DNA from: Fodinicurvata sp. EGI_FJ10296
GTDB lineage: Bacteria; Pseudomonadota; Alphaproteobacteria; DSM-16000; Inquilinaceae
Direction of reading: 5' to 3'
Length of the DNA: 64,000 bases
NCBI RefSeq assembly: GCF_040712075.1
Contig: NZ_JBFCVL010000010.1
Span: 1-64,000 of the forward strand
This document shows, piece after piece, positions 57,099-64,000 of the stretch. Numbering within the stretch: position 1 is the first letter of the stretch; every line of letters starts with the position of its first letter. The notes below the pieces were generated by a model. That model was not told the origin of the DNA, searched no databases, and worked only from the letters and a program-made list of their open reading frames with translations. Made by a program: the position numbers and the translations under genes.

Positions 57099-59828
57099 TC
57101 AACGATAGTAGTTCCTCGGCACATCGGTTGTCGTCAAGACATCGTTGCCGCGTCGGATGACGACATCATGGGCATTGGCGTCGTCGGCGATGCGAACAGA
57201 GAATTGCGCCCACCAGAACGGTTCGTCGACATTGAGCCCGGCTTCGGCGAGCCGGTCTCTCGCGGCCTGATTCTCCACCAGCGGCGGCTCGGGCCGGAAG
57301 TGCGAGACGGCGATCACTGTTCCGGCGGAATCGCGCAACTCGGCTGTATAATCGCCGCTGTCATCCGGGTTCTCGTCGGTGGCGTCGTGGTCAAGCCAAT
57401 GGGTGCTTTCGATCACGGCGCCGGATCCGTCCGGATGAAGGGCGCCGCTGATCATCAGGCTGGACGTCTCCGCCGGGCCGGATTCTGCATAGGCAGTGCT
57501 GAACAAGGAAGGCCAGGCCGGCGGTGCGCGGTCGATGCCGCCGGATTCAATGACCGTCCCAGTGCCCGCAAAAGCATTCAGCAAATGGTCATAGTGATCA
57601 TCGAGTATAAAGACCCGATCCAACGGCCTGATTGCCGGAAACATGACGGGAAACAGCTGACCGTGTTCCTGATTGCCGTCCGTGGAAGACTTGTTCCAGC
57701 CTTCAAGGCCGTCCCGTCTGATGCGGAATCCTTCGATTCCATCAAATTCGCCCATCTCGTCGCGCGGCGTGATTTCGCTCATATGACCCGGATAATGATG
57801 GAGTCCATAGACATGGGTCAATTCATGAACGAGGCCATGAGCCAGCGCCTCGCGCTCGATTGCCACCGCCGGTGACATGTTGGCGTCGAGCGGCATCCGC
57901 ACGACCCTGCGGTCGAATCCGCTATCGGCGTCCTCTGGGCGAACCTGAACACCGCTGACGGCCAGTCCGTGATCCAGGAAGTTCAAGGGGTGAAAGGCCA
58001 CCAGAACGTCGTTGGGTCCGATCTGGCCGGCAAAATGCCGACCGAGCCGCAGCAGCATGCGGCGAACGATGGCGTCCGGACCGATCGACCATTCGCTGTC
58101 CTCGATGTCGGAGAACGCCTGTTGAATCGCATCCGTGACGCCCTCGGCATCGTCCAGCAGGGTCGATACCGTGTCGCCCGGTGTGTAAGGGCCGAGCGGA
58201 CTGGCCGCCGTGCCGAGAACGGGAAAGACCTGGGTCGTGAAATCGCTCGCGTCGTTCAGGATCCCGTTCAGACGGCCGAGATCCGTCATGTCGAGACTGT
58301 CGCTCCACGTTCCGACTTTCAATGTTACCCAGTGCAGCGTCAGCGGATCCTGCGGCGTTCCTTGCCACATCGGTGCTTCGCGGTTGAAGTCCCAGCTAAG
58401 GTCGGGCCGGGGCGCCGGATAGACGTCATGGGGCGTCAGCTCCATCGCCAGATCGACGGCGCCGTCGCCGCCCGGTTGCCAGCCATAGTAGTTCAGCGTC
58501 GTCCGCGCCATGCGCCGATGCTGCTCGGTGGCGACCTCGTCCGGGTGCCGGACGCGAAGAACCGTATCGTCCTGGATGTCGTGCCATTCGCCGAATTGAT
58601 CCTGCACCCGGCGATGAGCCGGCATCAGATCGACCTCGGCGGGAAAGGCGTCAACCTGCCATCCCGGTTCGATGTGTTCGTGCAAAGTCCAATTGACCGA
58701 CATCCGGGTCATTGTTCGCTTTCCGGGCACGAGCGGCGCGTTCCGGGTGGTCTGATAGACGTCGAGGCTGAACCGGTCGTTTTCATCGGCCTGAGTGCCC
58801 AGATCCACGACCGTGAAGAAATCCCACCAATGATCGGCTTCGAGAACGGCGCCGTCCACACCTTCGACCCCGTCAGCGCCGCCTTCGATCGTCGCCCGGT
58901 AACGAACCCCCGGATCAAGTTGTTCGTCCGGCCGAAAAGTGAATGTCGTCCCGCCGCCGGTGACGGTGCCGGCGATAGATATGCGCTGGCCGCCGGGCGC
59001 ACGGGTTTCCAGCGTGAATGCGTCGGACATGGTTTCGGCGACGACCGGTTCGCTGAATTCAACCGTGATCGGCGGCGTGTCGAAATCCACGTTTTCCCGT
59101 TCCATGGACGGTTGCGTTTCAACGACGGTCAATGGATCGTCCCGCAACGGCGGATCGACGGCGGGCGTCAGTTCGACGTGGTAGAAAAAATCGACGTCCT
59201 GGGCCGGGGCACTGTCCCGGACCAGGCCGACCATCCGTTCCGTAGATGTCATGATCAGGTTGATATCGGTAATCGCGCCCGGAAGGCCGGAAGCCCGGCC
59301 GATCAGCCTTGGCAGGTCCCTGGGCGCGCAGCCCGACTGCGCTTCGATGCCGGACAGTGTGAAGGGCGGGTCGATGCGCACACCGTCATCGGTTTCAACG
59401 GATTTGAGCCGGGGCAGGGGATCGTCGGATTCGGCGAATTCGAACGCCACCGTCATGCTGGCGGGTCCCGGAATCGGACGCCAACCAGGCGGCTCCGGCG
59501 ACGGCTCTGCTCCGGCGGCAGGCCGACCGCTCAGCCCCGACGAGCCCGATCGGCTCATGATGAAACCGCCATCCTCGCGTGGTTCCGGTTCGGCGACGAT
59601 GGGGCGTGGGCCGATCAGGGCATATCCGTTCAGGTAGCGGACATACCATGCCCCATGATCGATCGAGACGATCCCGTCGAGCAGTGCGTCGAGAGCTTCG
59701 GGGTCGTCTGGCATGCCGCAAAGCCGCGTCTCCTGCGCACTCGCCGGGGTTCCGGCGACAGTAATCGCCGCAAATGCCGCCGACACTGCGACCGTGCCCG
59801 CATAGACACCAATTCGTGCCGCGATCAT
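57099..59828 (-). CDS. Large exported metzincin-type metalloprotease with an Ig-like domain
   Basis: 909 residues from ATG 59828. Signal peptide GTVAVSAAFAAITVAGTPAS ending ASA-QE. Unrecognised N-terminal part (~30-300) with a possible disulphide pair, then a Big_5/SbsA-type Ig-like domain (~300-400: DTPPITVEFSEPVVAETMSD, TFTFRPDEQLDPGVRYRATI). A long central region follows, then the zinc motif HELTHVYGLHH at ~666-676, which is the full HExxHxxGxxH of metzincins, with a possible Met-turn in LFPVMFPAIRP. The C-terminal ~120 residues look like a beta-sandwich (SSLMISGALHPDGSGAVIES, AQFSVRIADDANAHDVVIRR). Probably secreted or periplasmic. I cannot name the family. The frame extends to 60011 upstream but the signal peptide fixes the start. 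Confidence 0.8.
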   Translation of the reverse strand: MIAARIGVYAGTVAVSAAFAAITVAGTPASAQETRLCGMPDDPEALDALLDGIVSIDHGAWYVRYLNGYALIGPRPIVAEPEPREDGGFIMSRSGSSGLSGRPAAGAEPSPEPPGWRPIPGPASMTVAFEFAESDDPLPRLKSVETDDGVRIDPPFTLSGIEAQSGCAPRDLPRLIGRASGLPGAITDINLIMTSTERMVGLVRDSAPAQDVDFFYHVELTPAVDPPLRDDPLTVVETQPSMERENVDFDTPPITVEFSEPVVAETMSDAFTLETRAPGGQRISIAGTVTGGGTTFTFRPDEQLDPGVRYRATIEGGADGVEGVDGAVLEADHWWDFFTVVDLGTQADENDRFSLDVYQTTRNAPLVPGKRTMTRMSVNWTLHEHIEPGWQVDAFPAEVDLMPAHRRVQDQFGEWHDIQDDTVLRVRHPDEVATEQHRRMARTTLNYYGWQPGGDGAVDLAMELTPHDVYPAPRPDLSWDFNREAPMWQGTPQDPLTLHWVTLKVGTWSDSLDMTDLGRLNGILNDASDFTTQVFPVLGTAASPLGPYTPGDTVSTLLDDAEGVTDAIQQAFSDIEDSEWSIGPDAIVRRMLLRLGRHFAGQIGPNDVLVAFHPLNFLDHGLAVSGVQVRPEDADSGFDRRVVRMPLDANMSPAVAIEREALAHGLVHELTHVYGLHHYPGHMSEITPRDEMGEFDGIEGFRIRRDGLEGWNKSSTDGNQEHGQLFPVMFPAIRPLDRVFILDDHYDHLLNAFAGTGTVIESGGIDRAPPAWPSLFSTAYAESGPAETSSLMISGALHPDGSGAVIESTHWLDHDATDENPDDSGDYTAELRDSAGTVIAVSHFRPEPPLVENQAARDRLAEAGLNVDEPFWWAQFSVRIADDANAHDVVIRRGNDVLTTTDVPRNYYR

Positions 59829-60289
59829 AGTGTGGCCACCGATGCCTGTTGCCGGGTCCGCCTCATGACATTTGCCTCCTCTCTTAGCGTCACTTCTGCT
59901 TGCACTCATGATTCTACAGGCCCAGTTCGATTGCCGCAATGCTCGGGAGAAGCACCCGATTACAGAATGCCCGCGACCGGGCCCGAGGCGCCCGCAATAT
60001 AGACCGGGCAATCCGATTCACGAGCCCGAAGCCTCCGCAGGGAATCATGGCGCAAGCTGCTGGGTGGACGCGGGGCACTGCCTTGCATCTGAACGCTGAC
60101 ATTCGCCACGATCTCAGCCGCCCCGCCTGAATCCATGCCAGTATCTGTACATACAAGGCTATGGAGACCGACACGCTTCAAAGCTTGTTTCCACATTGAT
60201 TCTGAATAATAATAAAATGAAACGGATGAGTGGTGAGGGCCTCCGGGCATCGACTTTCGCGATTCGGACTCCGCAACATTGAGGTCTTC
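59829..60289. other. Intergenic region between divergent metalloprotease and amidase operon
   Basis: 461 bases without a supportable gene. Holds an A/T-rich patch at 60180-60220 with a promoter candidate, and a 21-codon frame (ATG 60217 to TGA 60282) that ends eight bases before the amidase GTG; this could be a leader peptide but has no independent support. Confidence 0.45.
60185..60212 (+). promoter_or_regulatory. Candidate promoter of the amidase-ABC operon
   Basis: TTGTTT (60185-60190), 16-base spacer, TAATAA (60207-60212). Reasonable sigma-70 form in the only A/T-rich patch upstream of the operon. Confidence 0.35.
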
Positions 60290-61813
60290 GTGGCTCACAA
60301 GGAACTCGTCGCCGGTCTTGAAGCCATCTTGACGACCGCCGACCGCGTCGGTTTCGACGACCCAACGATACCGGCCTTCGCGCCGCACACCGTCAAAGCG
60401 GCGCCGCAATTCGCATCGGACGCTCCGCTCCATAACACGTCGATCCGATCCGCGATCTTGCCGATCGCCGGGGCCTACCGGTCCGGTCGATCCGCGCCGG
60501 GCACCGTTGTCCACACCGCGCTTTCGGCAGCCGAGGGGTCGGATAACGCGTTTTTGCGGCTGACCCCGGCGGAAGCCCGGACGGCGGCGGCGGCGTCCGA
60601 CGCCCGGTTTTCAGACAACGCGCCAGTCGGATTGCTCGACGGTATCCCGATTGCGGTAAAGGACGTCATCGACATCGCCGGCCATCCCACAACCGGGGGC
60701 AGCGCCCTTTTCAAGGATCGCGTGGCAGCGACGGACGGCGAATGCGTGGCGCGATTGAAGCAGGCCGGCGCCGCGATCATCGGCAAGACGGTCCTGCATG
60801 AATGGGCCTATGGCGTTACTTCGGACAATCCCGCTCATGGCCGCGTTGGCAACCCCCGCGCCCGGGGACGAATTCCCGGCGGCTCCAGCGGCGGGTCAGC
60901 AGCAGCCGTGGCGGCCGGAATTGTGCCGGCGGCGCTCGGATCAGATACCGGCGGATCGGTCAGGATTCCCGCATGCTGTTGCGGAATCGTCGGATTCAAA
61001 CCGAGCTACGATCTGATCTCCCGGCAGGGCGGTGTTCCGCAGGCCTGGAGCCTCGATCACATCGGACCGCTAACAGAGACGGTTGCCGATGCCTGGCTGA
61101 TGACGGCGGCGGCCTCCGGATCTCAGGCCCTCATGGACCGATTCACAGACTCCTTTGCATCCGGCCCGACGGGCGCTCTGAACGGGATGGCACTCGGCAT
61201 CCCGTCCAATTGGGAACGGGGCGTATCCGACGAGGTGGCCGAGGCTGTGGGAACGGCCATAGGCATACTCACCGACGCCGGCGCCCGCATCAGCACCTTC
61301 GACTACCCGGATACCGACGTCGCCCGCGCCGCCTGGCTCATGATCATAATTTCGGAATCGGCCGCTTATCATCGCGAGCACATGAAAAAGCATCCCGAGG
61401 CCATTTCCGACGATGTGCGGGTATTTCTGCAGGCAGGAGGAGAAGCACGCGCCGTCGACTATCTCCGCGCTCAGCAATTCCGCCGGGCCTGGTGCCGCGA
61501 AGTCGCCGACGCGATGGGTGGCTTCGACGCCGTTATCTCGCCCACGTTGCCTGATGTTCCGCCTGAAATCGGGCAGGAAATTCTTACCCTTCGTTCAGGG
61601 CCGACGCCCGTGCGGGATGCGATGGTCACCTTTCAGTGGCCGGCAAACCTGCTGGGGGCGCCATCACTGTCGCTTCCGCTGGGCACTCGCCACGCGCTCC
61701 CGACCGGACTGATGGTGACGGGCCGGTATGGATGCGACGGCGACCTGCTGCATCTCGCGGCACGGATCGAAAACTGCCTCACGCTTGCGGATGGTACGAA
61801 TGACGGTTTCTGA
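60290..61813 (+). CDS. Amidase-signature family amidohydrolase
   Basis: 507 residues from GTG 60290 (GTG 60230 is also in frame and would add 20 residues). Ser-Ser-Lys triad complete: Lys ~122 in [14 protein letters not shown], Ser ~197 in [19 protein letters not shown], Ser ~218 in [20 protein letters not shown]. The triple Cys after the signature is unusual. Hydrolyses amides, ureides or carbamoyl compounds; relatives near Liv-type transporters act on the imported compound or a product of it. First gene of an operon with two ABC ATPases and a binding protein, overlapping the first ATPase gene by 14 bases. Confidence 0.9.
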   Translation: MAHKELVAGLEAILTTADRVGFDDPTIPAFAPHTVKAAPQFASDAPLHNTSIRSAILPIAGAYRSGRSAPGTVVHTALSAAEGSDNAFLRLTPAEARTAAAASDARFSDNAPVGLLDGIPIAVKDVIDIAGHPTTGGSALFKDRVAATDGECVARLKQAGAAIIGKTVLHEWAYGVTSDNPAHGRVGNPRARGRIPGGSSGGSAAAVAAGIVPAALGSDTGGSVRIPACCCGIVGFKPSYDLISRQGGVPQAWSLDHIGPLTETVADAWLMTAAASGSQALMDRFTDSFASGPTGALNGMALGIPSNWERGVSDEVAEAVGTAIGILTDAGARISTFDYPDTDVARAAWLMIIISESAAYHREHMKKHPEAISDDVRVFLQAGGEARAVDYLRAQQFRRAWCREVADAMGGFDAVISPTLPDVPPEIGQEILTLRSGPTPVRDAMVTFQWPANLLGAPSLSLPLGTRHALPTGLMVTGRYGCDGDLLHLAARIENCLTLADGTNDGF

Positions 61814-62600
61814 AAGTCCCGCCGGAGATGCTGACGATGCACTGCTGGAGACGAGAGGGCTTACGAAGTCGTTCGGCGGCGTGACGGCCGTCGCCGACGT
61901 GGATCTGATGGTTCGGCGCGGGCAGCTCAACGCTGTCGTCGGGCCCAACGGCGCCGGAAAGACAACGCTTTTCCATCTCCTTACCGGAACCATGCCGGCC
62001 ACAGCCGGACATGTGATCTTCGAGGGTGAAGACATCACACGCACGGGCCTGAGTGCCCGTGTCAAACTCGGGATCGCGCGTTCCTACCAGAAGACGAACA
62101 TTTTCCCGCGGCTTTCAGTCCGACAGAACATCCTGGCGGCCGCCTATCGAGCCAAGGGCGTGGGTTGGACGTCGATGTTCGGACGGCGAAAGGAAGTCGA
62201 GGCGGCCGAAGCTCTGGCGGATCGGATACTCGGTGAGCTTGATCTGGCCGATCAGGCGCACAAGGAAGCGCAGACCCTTCCCTATGGGGCGCAACGCCTG
62301 ATCGATATCGGCATCGCGCTCGCGTGCGAGCCAAGCCTGCTGCTGCTGGACGAACCGACGAGTGGCCTGTCGTCAGGCGAATTACAGAAGACGATCGCCT
62401 TCATCAGTGACCTGAAATCCCGCTACTCCATTCTCCTGATCGAACACAATATGGACCTCGTTCTGGAATTCGCCGACGGCATTACCGTGCTCAACTTCGG
62501 CCATGTGATCGCAAGGGGAAATGCCGCTGAAATTTCGGCGGATGAGGGAGTTCAGGAAGCGTATTTCGGACGAAGTGTCAGCCCTGAAGGTGTCGCATGA
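61800..62600 (+). CDS. Branched-chain amino acid-type ABC transporter ATPase (LivG-like)
   Basis: 266 residues from ATG 61800, inside the end of the amidase gene. Walker A VVGPNGAGKTTLFHLLTG, LivG-specific insertion RTGLSARVKLGIARSYQKTN, signature region TLPYGAQRLIDIGIALACEP (L-P-Y-G in place of L-S-G-G, as usual in LivG/UrtD), Walker B LLLLDEPTSGLSSGE, switch His in LLIEHNMDLVLEFAD. One of the two ATPases powering a Liv-type importer. Ends in an ATGA overlap with the second ATPase gene. Confidence 0.94.
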   Translation: MTVSESPAGDADDALLETRGLTKSFGGVTAVADVDLMVRRGQLNAVVGPNGAGKTTLFHLLTGTMPATAGHVIFEGEDITRTGLSARVKLGIARSYQKTNIFPRLSVRQNILAAAYRAKGVGWTSMFGRRKEVEAAEALADRILGELDLADQAHKEAQTLPYGAQRLIDIGIALACEPSLLLLDEPTSGLSSGELQKTIAFISDLKSRYSILLIEHNMDLVLEFADGITVLNFGHVIARGNAAEISADEGVQEAYFGRSVSPEGVA

Positions 62601-63301
62601 CCGGCCTTACCCTGTCCGGCGTCCATGCCTATTACGGCAAGAGCCACATCCTTCACGGCATCGACCTTACGCTGGATCCGGGCGAGGTCGTGGCCCTGCT
62701 CGGGCGCAACGGCGCCGGCAAGACGACCACTATTCGAACCATCGCCGGATTGCTGCCCACCGCCGAAGGGCAGATTACCTTCGATGGCCGCGTTATTACG
62801 AATCTGCGGGCGGATACGATCGCGCGATCGGGCCTGATAACCGTGCCCGAAACGCGGGATATCTTCGCGACCCTGACTGTTCGCGACAACCTGATGCTGG
62901 CGGCCCGCAGGACCAGCGCGGGTGCCGGCGCCATGGAACGCGTCCTGGATACATTTCCGATCATCAGGCCACTGCTGAAACGGCTCGGCGGTCATCTCAG
63001 CGGTGGCGAACAGCAGATGGTGGCGATCGCCCGGGCCCTCCTGGCCGAACCCAAGGTCGTCATGCTCGACGAACCATCTCAGGGTCTGGCGCCGGTCATG
63101 GTCGATCTGGTTACCGATGTACTCACGACGCTGAAAAAGGAGAATATGTCGATGCTGCTCGTCGAGCAGAAGCTCGATGTGGCGATGGCGCTATGTGATC
63201 GCATCTACGTGCTCGATACCGGCCGCATCGCACACACCTGCTCGCGCAGCGAACTGGCCGATGCCCCGCAACTGGCGCAGCGGCATCTTGGCATTGGGTA
63301 A
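62597..63301 (+). CDS. Branched-chain amino acid-type ABC transporter ATPase (LivF-like)
   Basis: 234 residues. MTGLTLSGVHAYYGKSHILH is the LivF start; Walker A LLGRNGAGKTTTIRTIAGLL, RSGLITVPETRDIFATLTVR, signature LSGGEQQMVAIARALLAEPK, Walker B VVMLDEPSQGLAPVMVDLV. Starts four bases before the LivG-like stop (ATGA), so translationally coupled. The two permeases (LivH/LivM) expected for this system are not in the window and probably follow the binding-protein gene beyond the right edge. Confidence 0.95.
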   Translation: MTGLTLSGVHAYYGKSHILHGIDLTLDPGEVVALLGRNGAGKTTTIRTIAGLLPTAEGQITFDGRVITNLRADTIARSGLITVPETRDIFATLTVRDNLMLAARRTSAGAGAMERVLDTFPIIRPLLKRLGGHLSGGEQQMVAIARALLAEPKVVMLDEPSQGLAPVMVDLVTDVLTTLKKENMSMLLVEQKLDVAMALCDRIYVLDTGRIAHTCSRSELADAPQLAQRHLGIG

Positions 63302-63309
63302 GATCAATC

Positions 63310-63459
63310 ATGGAATTACCAGAGAGACACCGGATCGCCGCAGCCATGGTCGTGCTGAATGACGGCGGCGGGTCGGATGGGTTGGAGGCATGCCCCGAAA
63401 GTGCCTGCTCACGCGTTATCGGCGGCACCGCACCGTATTGCCGTCGGATGGCCGAATAA
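63310..63459 (+). CDS. Possible 49-aa Cys-containing small protein
   Basis: ATG 63310 to TAA 63459, in the gap between the LivF-like gene and the binding-protein gene. It starts MELPERHRIAAAMVVLNDGG and ends with CPESACSRVIGGTAPYCRR then MAE; the three Cys are spaced C-x4-C-x10-C. The gap of 173 bases is long for this tightly packed operon, and the frame fills it neatly with genome-like codon use. No family recognised and no clear ribosome site (GATCAATC upstream). May be chance. Confidence 0.4.
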   Translation: MELPERHRIAAAMVVLNDGGGSDGLEACPESACSRVIGGTAPYCRRMAE

Positions 63460-63474
63460 TTCAAGGAGGCTCAA

Positions 63475-64000
63475 ATGACAGCCAGAAATGGCGTTTCAGG
63501 ACGTTGCGTTTCCAGACGGGGCGTAATGAAAGGGATGGGCGCCGCAGGCCTGGCGGCAGGCGCCCTCGGCACCTTCAGTCCGTCACGGCTTCTTGCCGGC
63601 GAAGGGCCGGTTACGATCCTTGGAATCATTCCGCAGACCGGTCCCTATGCGGCCGACGGGGAACAGATCATGCGCGGCCAGCAGATGGCGGTCGAGTCAT
63701 TCGGCGGCGAAATCCTGGGCCGGCCCATCAATTACATCATCCGGGACACCGGCAACGATTCCGGCATCGCCACCCGCCGGGTTGCGGAGGCGATCGAGAG
63801 CGAGAATGTCGTCGGCATTGTCGGCCCCTGGGCGGACGACGTCGCCCAGGCAGTGGCCGACGTGGCCCGGCGCGAAAAAGTCATTCACTACTGGAGCGGC
63901 GGGCCGGTGGAATGCCATCGCTACTGGTTCCAGTGGGCGCCGCCTTACTATACCGGCGTCAAGGGTTCCATGGACTACGCCATGCAGAAGAACCCCGACG
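63475..64000 (+). CDS. Branched-chain-type ABC transporter substrate-binding protein, N-terminal part (cut by right edge)
   Basis: 175 codons of a gene that continues beyond the window, with a perfect AAGGAGG eight bases before ATG 63475. Tat signal peptide: CVSRRGVMKGMGAAGLAAGA, so it is exported folded. The mature start VTILGIIPQTGPYAADGEQI is the periplasmic-binding type 1 fold of LivK/AmiC/UrtA proteins; MRGQQMAVESFGGEILGRPI, YIIRDTGNDSGIATRRVAEA and VVGIVGPWADDVAQAVADVA follow. The solute is unknown; an upstream amidase suggests an amide or ureide (inference). Confidence 0.94.
   Translation, partial: MTARNGVSGRCVSRRGVMKGMGAAGLAAGALGTFSPSRLLAGEGPVTILGIIPQTGPYAADGEQIMRGQQMAVESFGGEILGRPINYIIRDTGNDSGIATRRVAEAIESENVVGIVGPWADDVAQAVADVARREKVIHYWSGGPVECHRYWFQWAPPYYTGVKGSMDYAMQKNPD

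Noticed and set aside
57969-60002. A 677-codon open frame antisense to the metalloprotease gene
   Set aside because: The minus strand has a signal peptide, an Ig-like domain and the zinc motif; the plus-strand product shows none.
60217-60282. A 21-codon frame before the amidase gene that could be a leader peptide
   Set aside because: Short, without a ribosome site or an attenuator-like hairpin behind it.

Overview
This is a gene-dense, GC-rich window whose gene content and order point to an alphaproteobacterium, probably a Rhodospirillales-like heterotroph. The best evidence is the block tsaD / hemC-hemD-mitofilin(Mic60-like)-hemY, the glnK-amtB pair, a UbiH-type hydroxylase, a zf-CHCC (NDUFS6-like) protein, several PAS hybrid histidine kinases and a Liv-type ABC operon. 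No rRNA, CRISPR array, intact transposase or prophage was seen. All calls come from reading the sequence; no database search was run.

Layout. 1-17.8 kb is mostly housekeeping: a left-edge histidine kinase, a wrecked YdeI/DUF1801 gene, polA, a PAS kinase without its phospho-acceptor His, an ECF sigma factor with a membrane partner, a rhomboid protease, a Nit-type amidohydrolase overlapping glgA, then glgC, a P-type ATPase, a zf-CHCC protein, an ABC ATPase, a lipoprotein lipase-like hydrolase and a small hypothetical. 17.9-28.8 kb has tRNA-Arg(CCG), an ArsR regulator with a broken AHSA1 partner, a hybrid kinase, a decayed outer-membrane-factor copy beside a PRC-barrel gene, and a TetR-MFP-RND-OMF efflux operon with a clean palindrome upstream. 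28.8-35.6 kb has a PH-domain membrane protein, a subtilase-like autotransporter that has lost its whole catalytic triad, a second hybrid kinase and the UbiH-type monooxygenase. 35.6-47.6 kb is glnK-amtB (with a sigma-54-like promoter), acs, EVE and YciI proteins, tsaD, hemC, hemD, mitofilin, hemY and tRNA-Thr(CGT).

Right after tRNA-Thr lies a decayed tyrosine-recombinase gene, and then a segment of visibly lower GC: a LysR regulator, an 18-bp perfect palindrome, a TAXI-TRAP binding protein, a fused TRAP permease, an M19-like dipeptidase with altered metal ligands and a nitrilase-fold amidohydrolase. This looks like a tRNA-associated island carrying a self-contained uptake-and-hydrolysis module for an unknown acidic amide or dipeptide-like compound, and it is the best candidate here for an undescribed system.

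54.4-60.0 kb is a cluster of three exported peptidase-like proteins: a small HExxH protein, a C69-like protein with Ser in place of the nucleophile Cys, and a 909-aa metzincin-type protease with an Ig-like domain. The last two converge on a compound hairpin. 60.2-64 kb is an operon of an amidase, two Liv-type ABC ATPases, a possible 49-aa peptide and a Tat-exported branched-chain-type binding protein cut by the right edge.

A theme of the window is gene decay. Two small genes (YdeI, AHSA1) each keep their first and last residues around an out-of-frame internal deletion. There are also two older remnants (OMF, integrase), and four protein families whose catalytic or ligand residues are replaced while the reading frame stays intact.
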